Shown: positions 50,701 through 60,672 of the stretch, piece by piece
Numbering within the stretch: position 1 is the stretch's first letter
How the letters are laid out: the number at the start of each line of letters is the position of its first letter
NCBI GenBank assembly: GCA_018136815.1
Contig: CM030931.1
Coordinates: forward strand, 1,963,398 to 2,027,397
Reading direction: 5' to 3'
Source of the DNA: Isochrysis galbana
Taxonomy: Eukaryota; Haptophyta; Isochrysidales; Isochrysidaceae
Length of the DNA stretch: 64,000 nucleotides
The notes under the pieces: generated by a model
Database searches by the model: none
Told to the model about the DNA's origin: nothing
The model's input: the letters and a program-made list of their open reading frames with translations, nothing else
Translations under genes and position numbers: made by a program

Positions 50701-53193
50701 GAGAAGCGTTCATGGCTAGCGATGGTTGCATGCAGGCAAAAAAAGGCATATCACTTTGCGATGGGAGGCAGAATCCATCCTGGCACAGGTCTGAGACATC
50801 GGCATGACACGGTTGGTGGACGCACCTTGACTGTGTGATCAAGGCCGGCTGTGAAGAGGAAACCACACCAGCGCGAGACGTCGGCGGCGACGACGCCTCG
50901 CTCATGGGCTCGATACGAGAGCACACAGACAGGCGGATTGCCGAAGTGTGCCAAAAGGCCGGCCACGTCCCACAGACGAACAAATCCGTCGAGCGAGGCG
51001 GAGCACAGCAGCGGCTTCTCCTGCGACGGGGTTGGGACATAGAGGGCATCTCAGCACGGTTGAATTCGTGACGGGGTAGCTATCGTCTCGATCTCGCAAC
51101 ATTGGCCCCAAGGTGAGCGCGGTAGCGAACGAGAAGATGCCCCATATCCTGGGGAGAGGGAGTCTTCTACAGCTAGGCCAAGCTACGCACCCCCGACGCA
51201 AGTATGAGTGCGGAGATGCCGACCCCTCGCGCTTGATATCCACTCTCGCTCCCTAGTCTAGGCCCGAATTCGATTCGTCCCATAAAAGACGCCTCGGGTG
51301 GATGACGCCAAGGCAAGATGGTTCCGTCGACTCCGCCGGTGAATAATGTGCATCCGCTCCCCCACCAGCAAAGTGACTGGGTGGCCTCCTCCAGAGCTTC
51401 TCTTTGGCGTAGCTTCCACTTCCGTCCTTGCGCAGCAGTGGCCACATCCCACCAGCATATCACTGCATCGGCGCCCGAGGTAATGATAAGCCCCATTTCG
51501 GAGATGCATGCAGCGGCGAGGATAGGCGCCGTATGGCCCGTCAGGGTGTCTAGGCTTGGGGGTAGACTGATGGTACCGAAGGCTTCGCCGCCCTGTTTGC
51601 ACGGGTAGTAGATGCTCGCCACTGCGGAATCGCGAGGTTGATTAGAGCTGCGTGTCAATAGAGGCTTCACCGTGGCTGAGCGAATCCATAGAAACACCTC
51701 CTAGCTGTTCCTGCTCCGGGCATCTGCATTGCTGGCTCTCACTCTACAGCGACGTCCCCAGGCGCTCACCTGGCTCTCTTCCGGCACAGATGAGAAGGGC
51801 GTTGAGTGGCGCCATGTAGAAGATGCGGTCAGCATGCCGCGCCACTCGCGGAGGGATGCTTGGCATTGCGACCTATCATGTGCCATTGGGATGGGTAGCC
51901 GGTGGTGTGTGAGGTAGATCTGAACTTTGAAATGATGTGCGAGGCGAATTGCATACACAAGAGAGCAGGTGGTGGCAGGACTAGATTCGCCGGGGCTCTA
52001 ATGCGCCGCGCAGGCATCCCCACGTACCTCCTCAAAGTAAGTCGTGGCATTCACGATGCTGCTAGTTGGCATGGCTCCAGCTAGAAAGGTTGTGAGCGCC
52101 GCCCATTTTATCGACCCTCTGCCGCTCAAGTCGATTCTCTTGAAGATGGCGCTCAGAGCACCGAGTACTTGCGCCGGTGCTTCCGATACCACTTTATGTT
52201 CCAGAACTTCTGAGGCGATTACGTCGACAAACTCAACTTCGGTGAGCAGCCCGTCACGAGCCTGCATGAAGAAACATGACAAGGAGGTGCGATTCTGGAC
52301 GGAGGTGACTGTCATGTGTAGGGCGAATTGCTTCAACAACTGAAGTCGCGTCCCTCTGTGTATCCACGCCCACGCGAATTCCAAGAAGAGCGCCAAGATA
52401 CCGCTTCCAGGTTACGATCCCATCCCAACGGTGCCGATTCCTCAAGTTGCCGCACAGCATAGCACAAAAAGGCACATACCTCAAAGTGCTTCTGCAGCCT
52501 CTCAACACGCTCCTCGTCTAGCCGCCCGACGAGGTCGATCAGCACAAGATCCACGCGTGCTTCCGCGTCGGATCGTCGGAGTCCACCACTGTTCGACACT
52601 TCCGACGCACAGGCACCTGCTGCGGTGACCTCACCAAGAGGCCTGAGGAGGATGAGCGGGACACGAGGAGGTGAACATCAAGGCAAGCCAGGCTCTGCAG
52701 CGCGAGACATCGTGCATATGTGCCCAGGCCAGCTTGCAGACCTCGCCAATCTCAGTGCACGGCCAGAATCCAGGACGACTGGTGTGGCCGAACCAGGTGT
52801 TGCGACGAGCTTGGCTGTGCCTGATGGTATCTGATGGACTCTGCGCTTGCCCTCATTCACAAACGACAAGGCTGAGGCAGGTGGCGCAGAATGCGCTTGC
52901 GTGCGTGGCGCCGGTGGGCCAGACAAGTCCTGCGAGCGATCTGCTGCTTCACTGGCGGGCTCTCCGGCCAGCGCACTCGCGCGTGGCGTCCGCGGGTGCA
53001 CCGGGGCGAGACGGTGGAGAGGTGTTAGCATTGCCTCGCCCCTGCTGCGTGTGCCAGCCATTGGCAAGGCGCGAGCCCGCAGATGGTCGCGCTGCTCCTC
53101 GGTCAGGTTGGAGGTGAGCCGATCGATCACCTCGTTCATTAGCATCTCCTTCGCCTCCCTCGCCGATGGCTCTGGCTTGGGCCGCGGCGCCAT
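47779..53193 (-). CDS. CFAP337: EF-hand and WD40-repeat ciliary protein, CFAP337/WDR49-like
   Basis: Nine exons are proposed: 53193-52742, 52642-52480, 52261-52028, 51919-51770, 51700-51191, 51020-50826, 50598-50506, 50323-50189 and 50067-47779, all GT-AG with agreeing phases, giving 1406 residues. The N-terminal part has helices and an EF-hand-like pair (GLLTEVEFVDVI; AIFKRIDLSGRGSIKWAALT). Many WD40 blades follow: LTGHTAPILAAACISEMGLI, LCSASLDGFVRLWDV, AGLDHTVK-VWSPLSDHNITTF, VVTADQSGGICVYDVRT and GHTTRLQDWGLRLNG. EF-hand plus multiple WD40 is the layout of the WDR49/WDY family, known as axonemal proteins. Exon 4 is the least certain (weak similarity, but splice sites and phase fit). A plus-strand CT/GA tract lies upstream of the start. 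Confidence 0.78.
50645..50725. repeat. 27-bp minisatellite, three units, in an intron of the CFAP337-like gene
   Basis: TTGAGAAGCGCTCATGGCTA + GCGATGG is repeated three times (50645, 50672, 50699) with one substitution. It sits in the intron between exons 6 and 7. Confidence 0.9.
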
Positions 53194-53439
53194 GCCGGCC
53201 TCGCCCCCCTCACCGCCGGTCGCGCCGACGGTTACGAAGCGAACGAGCGGGAGAGAGAACCAACTGACAAAGAGAAGGAGAGAGGGAGAGAGGAGAGAGA
53301 GGAGGGCCGCAAAAAGCTGGGCGTAGCAGACCCTGTGGAGAACAAATTAGTAGTATAAAGAATTCGTATGTAGTAAGTTTAAGTACAAAATTGTAAAGGA
53401 CACTGTCCTCAGTCAATATAATAGTAAAATATCTGAGTG

Positions 53440-53745
53440 TTAGTACCACTGCTGCCAGGTACGATCACGGCAAGCGCAGCGCACTTGCCCGTACACCTTG
53501 GTTGGTGTTGATGCATCACGCATCACACATCACACACAAAGATATATCCTATATCCCTTCCCACCTGCCACTGCCATCTCCATCTCCCCCCTCGCAGACC
53601 GCAGACCCCCGCCGGCTCCCATAATAACTAATAACTCCCCACAAATTATAATGCGGGAAAACCCAGTGAGGCGGGCCGACCTACGTCGGGACGTCGGGCG
53701 ACTCACCAGGGAAAAGCAACGGTCAACGGTGGGGTGGGGTGGGGG
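53440..53745 (+). repeat. Repeat family B, copy 3
   Basis: GTTAGTACCACTGCTGCCAG ... AAAACCCAGTGAGGCGGGCC and GACCTACGTCGG are collinear with 8660-9000 and 11810-12060. Confidence 0.8.
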
Positions 53746-55228
53746 GGTCGCATCCGCCGCGATCGACCTTTTTGTTTTAGGAGTCGTCTACGTTTCTCCT
53801 ATGCTCTATGCCACCTCCTTGCAGGCGAGGCACCGTTGAAGTACAGCTCTCGTCTACATTCTGCCTTCCACCTTCTTCACCCTCGACCCTCGACTCTTTT
53901 GCTGTCGCCTACCTTGTCGGCTTGTCGCCTGTTTTGCCCCTCGCCTGGTTGACCTCCTTGCGTGCCCCTACCTAGCCCCTAGCTAGCGTTTTTAGGTTTT
54001 GTCGCGCGTTTACGCGTTTAGGTATCGCCGGTCTGGTCCAAGGAACCGCCCAACGAGCCTCAGCCGGAGATCATATAAACCCCAGCCGGAGACCATAAAC
54101 ATAAACAGCCTCATTGTCATTGCCAACGTTGTATTTGTCATTGTCATTGCGATTGTTATAATTGTCTAGGAACAAGTAATGGCACTCACACTCACTCACA
54201 CTCACTCACTCACTCTCATAAACATAGGGGATAGGCTACTACAGCTGCTTGACGCCCCACAGTCGGGCCACAGCCACCTCCTCCGTCTTCCGCCTGCGGC
54301 TTCGCACATGCGCTCGCATCTCCGCCTCCGTTTCTGCTTCAGCCAAGGCGCCAAGGCGGGATGGCTCGACTCTCGACTCGTAAGTGACGCGGAGCCGCGC
54401 CATCTTGCGCGCTCGCATCACCTCCGCGGAATCAGGCGATGAGGGAGGAAGGGCCACGCCACACGGGAGGCTAAGAAGAAGCGAAGAAGGGCCGCTGCTA
54501 CTTCCCGAACCCCGCTTGGCGTAATCCTCTTTCGAGCCGGAACGCGACTTTGCACCCTGCTCGTGCTTCGCGAGGAGATTTTGTATCCAATATTAAATGC
54601 ATGTATGTGTGCACGCTACGCTATTGCAATCGTGAGGAGATTTCGCCCAATATCCTATATTCTAATTCAATGCACACGAGTACGTGCACGTGTTACCGAT
54701 GGCATCAGCATCAGGCGCGAGCAATTGCTGTTGTGCGCTTGCGCAGCGCACTTTCACTTCGCAGCACTGACCAACACGAGCGTAGCTCACAACTCATCAA
54801 CGCACCTGTATCTTTACTGACAGCCTCACGCATACGCACGCCACACACGAGGGGCAAAGACAACCTGGCATCCATCATGGTAAATTGAATAGTAGTAGAG
54901 GTAAAGGTGGGGGGGCTTTTGACCGCCACGCACGCACATGCACGACAAGAGACATCGACGCCGCCGGGCTTCTAGCTAGACATTGGGCATCGGCAACGGA
55001 TGGTAAAGGAATGTGCTGCAACACGCAGGCATCAATGAGGGGCTACTGCCTCCTCATGTTTGCATCGGCGGTGCGCGCGGCGGCTCGATGCCATCAGTCG
55101 CAATCGCACTTTCATTGCAAGATAATCGCCACGAGACGCCGTGCGCGCATGGCTACGGTCTCGAGAGACAGCCGTCGAAATATCGCAAGCAGGGCTCTTC
55201 CAATGCACGTACAGGGCAGATTGGCGCC
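53746..55228. other. Intergenic region without recognised gene
   Basis: It contains an ACTCACTC mini-tandem (54184-54212), two related segments GAGGAGATTTTGTATCCAATAT and GAGGAGATTTCGCCCAATAT (54573, 54636) and unassigned short frames. Confidence 0.45.
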
Positions 55229-56833
55229 TCACTGCTTCTTCTTCTCGGGGTTCGATTTCTTGTTGTAGAGGAACATGGAAGTCAACACGAGCACCATGCC
55301 TTGCACGAAGCCGAGCGTGGGCAACGCACGCTCAATCACCGATGTGGCAATGCACGTCAGCACAATAGCAATCGCCGTTGCGTATGTCTTCACAATGTTA
55401 TCCGCGTACTTAATCACCTGACATAGAGCAAGCGTGGGCGGGAAGGATCACGGAGTGTGTCAGTCTTGTCGCCTATCGATCCAATGGGGAAGCGAGACAG
55501 GGTCTGCGCTCACCGCGGCGACAATCAGCCCTCCAAGCGCTCGTAGCATGACCACAGACCAGACGGCAGGCGTGAAGCCGGCGAAAAGCCCCGCGCTCTC
55601 GAGGGCGGCACGTTGGGTGGTGAAGACGAAGAAAGCAGCCTGAGGGATGCCGAACACAGCCAGCTGCACGTTCCGCACCCATAGTGATGCGTCGGAGCCT
55701 AAGCCAAGTGCGCGAGGAGCGGAGAGATTTGGCATGGTGAGAGAGTTACCGCACTCTCGCAGATGGAGACGAAGGCGAGTGAGCGCTGCGCACCCTTCAT
55801 CTTCTTCTCGAGATAAATGTTGGCAAACCCAGAAAGGAGCGACGAGGTGAGGACCGCAGCGATGCCCAAAAGGGGTCGACCGGTGGTCACAGCAGCAGTG
55901 GCAGCGGCGCCATCCGACAGTTGGACCTAGAGGGGCGAGAGGGGGGAGCGCACAGGTGGGCAACAGGTACGCCGCTTATCGCGAGGCAGCGAGTGCCCAC
56001 AACAGCCTGGCAGCTTGCTTGCTCGCCCAACCCCCTACAACGGCAGCCGAAACGCAGCACAGTGGATGGCTGGCGTCAAGGCCGCCACTCACCAACCCCA
56101 CACCAAAGCAGAGGAGCGCCAAAGAGACCCACTGTAGAGAGCGGAGCTTGCCGCCCAGGTAGAGCACAAAGAAGAGAGCTGTGGTGAGAGTCTTCGACTG
56201 CGACCACAGCTGATAAGACGTGGCGGAGAGGTTGGAGACCGAGACGAAGAAGAGCAGGTTTTGGAAGCAGAAGAGGAAGGCTGGCACGCCCATAGCAAGC
56301 GTGTCGCGCCACCCGACGAAGACGCGTTTCCAGACCTCTCGCGCCATGTTTGCAAGCCCGCCAACGTCACGCGTAATGACACCCAGGCAGACGGGCAGCT
56401 TGATCAGCTCCGACGCTAGCACGGCCGCGCTGCCCAAGTACATCGGCCTCCCCTCGGACGGTATCCTCGTCTCGCGCGCCAGCAGCGTGATGACGGTGTT
56501 CTGCGCGATGAGGAGGATAATCGAGAGGGTGCGCAGCTGGGCGACGCGACGCTCCTCCTCGGCGGCCCCCTCGTCGGCGCGTACCGTGCTCCCGCGCGAG
56601 CGGCGAGAGCGAAGTGAGCCAAACGAAGCGAGAGAAGCAAACGGAGCGCTCCTCTGCACTGCTCGCCGCGAGCGGTGGAAGCCGAGCGCGCAGCGTGGCG
56701 CAAGGGGTGCGAGCGCGGGCGCGTGAAGCGCGCGCGCGTCGCCCAGCAGCGCGCCGAGTGCGAGCAGCCTCGCCGCCATCCCGCCCATTCGCTGCGTGTG
56801 GCTCGGCGCAGCGGTCCGCCTCGCCGGCCCCAC
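55229..56833 (-). CDS. SLC35A-type nucleotide-sugar transporter
   Basis: Four exons are proposed: 56833-56093, 55926-55794, 55698-55514 and 55417-55229 (introns 166, 95 and 96 bp), giving 415 residues, or 400 from Met16. The membrane core matches the CMP-sialate/UDP-galactose transporter family: GSAAVLASELIKLPVCL, SNLSATSYQLWSQSKTLTTA, SGFANIYLEKKMKGSDASLW running into VRNVQLAVFG, and GGLIVAAVIKYADNIVKTYA. Splicing at 55794/55698 is what restores the E-K-x-M-K-G-S-x-x-S-x-W-x-R-N block. The C-terminus ends in KKSNPEKKKQ, a dilysine-type ER/Golgi signal. An N-terminal extension of about 80 residues begins MGGMAARLLALGALLGDARA with a signal-peptide look and a basic Ser/Ala/Arg-rich continuation, so endomembrane or plastid-membrane location is open. 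The sugar is not predictable. Confidence 0.88.
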
Positions 56834-57044
56834 TCCTCCCCCCCCCCTCCCTTCTTCTTCTTTCCCCTCTTCTCTCCCCGTGATGCTGGCGCGCTCCGAG
56901 GGACCCGCGGCTCTCGTGGCGCTTTTCTCTCTCTCCGAGTGGCCTCTTTCACCTTCTCTGAGGACTGTCGCCCACCCTCATGAGGTGATGATCTCGCGCC
57001 TCGAGCAGGAGAAGACACGTCGTACAGATCCTTTACCTTCTACC

Positions 57045-57276
57045 CGTAGAGTAGAGAGTATTTACCCCTAGAGTAGAGAGTAGAGAGTAGAGAGTAGAGA
57101 GTAGAGAGTAGAGAGTAGAGAGTAGAGAGTAGAGAGTAGAGAGTAGAGAGTAGAGAGTAGAGAGTAGAGAGTAGAGAGTAGAGAGTAGAGAGTAGAGAGT
57201 AGAGAGTAGAGAGTAGAGAGTAGAGAGTAGAGAGTAGAGAGTAGAGAGTAGAGAGTAGAGAGTAGAGAGTAGAGAG
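57045..57276. repeat. Heptanucleotide satellite (AGAGTAG)n, about 29 units
   Basis: A nearly uninterrupted AGAGTAG / CTACTCT array runs from about 57069 to 57273. It is not a known telomere repeat. The LYSLLST frames on the minus strand are the array itself. Confidence 0.95.
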
Positions 57277-57717
57277 GAGAGCCGAGAGAGGAGAGAGATC
57301 GACGAAGGAGAGACGGAGATCGATCGATCGAGAGATTGGATGATCTAAAATTGGGACGGGACTTGATGGATCTATTTGCAAACTCGTTGTTAGGGACGCG
57401 CCTAGCACACGATTGACGATTGAGGTCAAGGCGTCGAAAAATCAAAACATCAATACATAGGGCGGTCAAACAGCTATTTTAACTTCTAAGGGTGAAAATT
57501 GACCAAGTCAAGATTGAGGATTCATTACGAGATTTTTGGATATGGTGACCGGATAGGTGTAACTAGCACATATCCGGTGCCCTTTGGGCCCTAGACCCCC
57601 CACGGTAGCCCCCACAGCGATGCGTAACCAAAAAACGCGCAAATTGGGCCCAACAATACATCTGCCGAGGATTCCGGCTACTAATGGTGGCCGGGGGCTC
57701 AGCGCATGCGGGGGCTC

Positions 57718-57832
57718 AACACCCTAGATGGGAAATGAATAGTATTTACCGTATTTGGCCAAATACCAAATACAAATGCATATGCATATGTAGTTGGCTG
57801 TATTTGAAGCGCGTCCTGCGTCCTGGGTTGTA
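57718..57832 (+). mobile_element. Partial MITE of family G, copy 2
   Basis: CCCTAGATGGGAAAT and GTATTTACCGTATTTGGCCA, then AAATAC words and GTTGGCTGTATTTGAAGCGC with CGTCCTG and GGGTTGTAG, correspond to 11536-11630. The right terminus is missing. Confidence 0.65.
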
Positions 57833-57867
57833 GTAGGAGCGCGGGAACGCTCAAGGGAGTAAACATA

Positions 57868-57955
57868 TAGCCCGGTCACTCACTATAATGGGGGTGCGGA
57901 GGCGGAGGGCACCAGCTACAATGGGTGTAAATGAAGGGCGAAATAAGCTCGCTAT
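57868..57955 (+). repeat. Repeat family H, copy 2
   Basis: TAGCCCGGTCACTCACTATA then GGGGTGCGGAGGCGGAGGGC and GGGCGAAATAAGCT; the inverse of 43247-43312. TAGCCCGGTCACTCACTA also occurs at 6668-6685. Confidence 0.7.
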
Positions 57956-58022
57956 GGATTCCGGTAGTACCGGCCGCTAGGATGAATCAGCAGCTAAAAA
58001 AATGGGGCTTCCCCGGCGAAAT

Positions 58023-59400
58023 TTTCGAATAAAAAAAAACTTCTTAATATTCTCGCCGCGCGCGCGACTCTGCATCTTAACTATGCAGCCACGCCCGCTG
58101 CCTTCGCTCCCCCTCCACCTGCCTTGCGGCCCGTCCCTCGTGCGCTACCTAGGGGCTGGGTGTGCGGGGTTTCCTGCAGCAGGCGGCGTGTTCCGGTCCC
58201 CGATAGGTTTTTCTCCACTTCCTCCTGTGCCATCGGGCTACCGGTTTACCTAGTTGGGCTGTAAGTACTGATATTAGTACTGATGCATTAGTATTAGCTC
58301 CCCAGGAGCTGATATACTGATGTTAGTTCCTAGGCTGCCAGTTCAAAAATAAAACTAAAAACAAAACTCCGGAGCGGGAACGAGCCCCCGCGAACAAGCG
58401 CAGAGGCGCGCCAGCCCGCTCCCTCCCCCCGCCTATCTCTCCTGCTAGCTGCCCACCCCCCACCACCTTGGACTCTTGGCCTCTTCACATGCACCTGCCA
58501 ACTCGTGCTCTCTGTATATTTGCGCTGCCCTCCCCTTTGCGCGCGCGCCACGCGCTGCACGCTGAACACCCCCCAGTAAGTATAAGTATAATAATAGCGA
58601 TACTAGAAGTTATAATAGGGGTGTAAGCTGATATTAGTACTGATGTAAGTACTGATGTAAGTGTAAGCTCAAAACCACCGTAAGCTTACGGACTGACAGC
58701 CCAACTAGGCCGGTTTAAGCGTTGTCCGTTTCGAGTTAAGGTGGCGAGTGGGTGTGTCTCATCGGGTCTGAGGGCTGGGGACGAGTAAGAGGGTGAGACG
58801 CGGCGGTGGTTTATGTGCGATTAAGCGAGTCTACTGGCCATATTGAGCGCTTGTGCTATCGCGGTCAGATTTGTGCCCAGCACTAAGGTGCCTTTGTCGT
58901 TAATCGTAAAGACAGGGGCGCAAAGCTCGCACGGGGACTTAAGCTTCGGTTTTCTCCCTTGGGAGGCTTTACTGGTGCGTGCGGTCGAGGTCCTGTCCGG
59001 GGGTTCAAGGCCTCTGGCTAGGGTCGTGAATCTGGCAAGGGTCCTCTCAATGACCGGCACGTGGTGGAAGGTGTAGTTGTCGAACTCTACTCTGTAGAAG
59101 TCGCTTATTTTATATCGCCATGATATAAGGTAGAGGGTAGAGGGCTTTGAGGCTGTCCGGCGTCGGTGTACTGGGGTATGCGAATAGCCTATCTTTGATT
59201 TTCTGGGCCGTTGTCCTGTTCTTTTCCGGCGTGTACCCTGCCACAGCTTCTATGGCCTGGAATATTTGTTGCGTGGAGGGGCATCTGGCCAGGTGCGTCG
59301 AGTTTTCGCGGTGTTTCCCGCATAGTCTGCACCTCGTGGTAGGCGCCGCGGCGAACCGGTTGCGCGTACGCAGCTCGTCGCGTACAGTGACGCTTGCCTA
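58023..59400 (-). mobile_element. LINE copy 2, longer, interrupted by a MITE
   Basis: The 3' UTR (58023-58248 and 58718-58820) and ORF2 tail (59340-58821) match the element at 2325-3134. This copy extends further 5' and shows the whole zinc knuckle CRLCGKHRENSTHLARC. A 7-bp duplication (TAGAGGG twice, near 59130) shifts the frame relative to copy 1. The MITE at 58249-58709 sits in its 3' UTR. Confidence 0.82.
58249..58709. mobile_element. Intact hAT-type MITE, 461 bp, nested in a LINE
   Basis: CCTAGTTGGGCTGT at 58249-58262 is the exact inverse of 58696-58709. CCGGTTTA flanks it at 58241-58248 and 58710-58717 (8 bp). Words AGTACTGATATTAGTACTGA / TAAGCTTA repeat beside both ends, with an A-tract and a GCGC-rich interior. 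The uninterrupted LINE at 2325-3134 gives the pre-insertion sequence (GGGCTACCGGTTT). Confidence 0.92.
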
Positions 59401-59747
59401 CGCAGGAAGGAGGTGAGGGAGGATTGAGATGCGCGGCCACGGGCTCACACGTGGAGGCAGGCCAGCACGCAGTGGGCAGAGGGGAGAGGGGGCTGGCATG
59501 GCTTACCTAGCCCCGATATCGGGCGCCGCGCCGCGCGCCGCAGCCTGTCTCCTCGGAGCTGAAGAGGGCAAGAGAGAGCCAATTTGCCAATTTACGGTGA
59601 TAAAAGGTCCTGTTTATGTTAAAAAAAGAGTGGCATCCGCGCGACAACTTGTTCACCGAGTCAACTTGTTCACAGCGACAACTTGTTCACCGCGAGTCAA
59701 CATGTTCAGCTCTTGTCGTAAGCGTTGCTGTCTACTATCTACTAATA
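59401..59747. other. Spacer
   Basis: It includes a small CAACTTGTTCACCGCGA tandem (59640-59700). No gene is seen. Confidence 0.4.
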
Positions 59748-59936
59748 AAGAGGAGATTATACTGGTAGAGAGCCCGGCGCCTTACGGCTACTTGCAGAGA
59801 GGGCCGCACCACGGCCCCAATCTTGCAGCCACTTGTAGAGAGGGCCCAAACTTCTGGCAAGTTGGGCTAGCCACCCAAACTTGCAGAACAAGTTGTACAA
59901 GTATTGGCCTGGGCCTAAGAATTGGCCCAGAAAGTT
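59748..59936 (+). repeat. Repeat family I, copy 2
   Basis: Collinear with 7868-8036. Confidence 0.75.
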
Positions 59937-60249
59937 GGTCTCAGATGCACCCAGGCTCTAGATACCCCGAGGAGAGGGCACACACGTTACTAAACGTGAA
60001 GCAAGGGCGGCGAGCAGCAGACGGAGCCGTTCACTCCCTGGCTCCCTGGTAAAGTAGTCGTTTCGCTAGATCGCCAGACTCTCTAGTCTCTAGCGACAGG
60101 TAGAGTAGAGTAGAGCTCTAGAGTCTAGAGTAGAGCATAGAGGCTCTACGAGTAGGAACGAGTAGGAGTAGAGTTGACCCTTACTAGGAGTACGTACTCC
60201 CCATCCCACCGCGCCATCCATCCGGCGGCCCACAGGACGCGTAGCACCC

Positions 60250-60672
<423 letters not shown>

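Noticed and set aside
57045..57276. Telomeric or interstitial telomere array
   Set aside because: The unit AGAGTAG is not TTAGGG, TTTAGGG or a simple variant of them.
57040..57469. LYSLLST repeat protein
   Set aside because: Translation of the AGAGTAG satellite.
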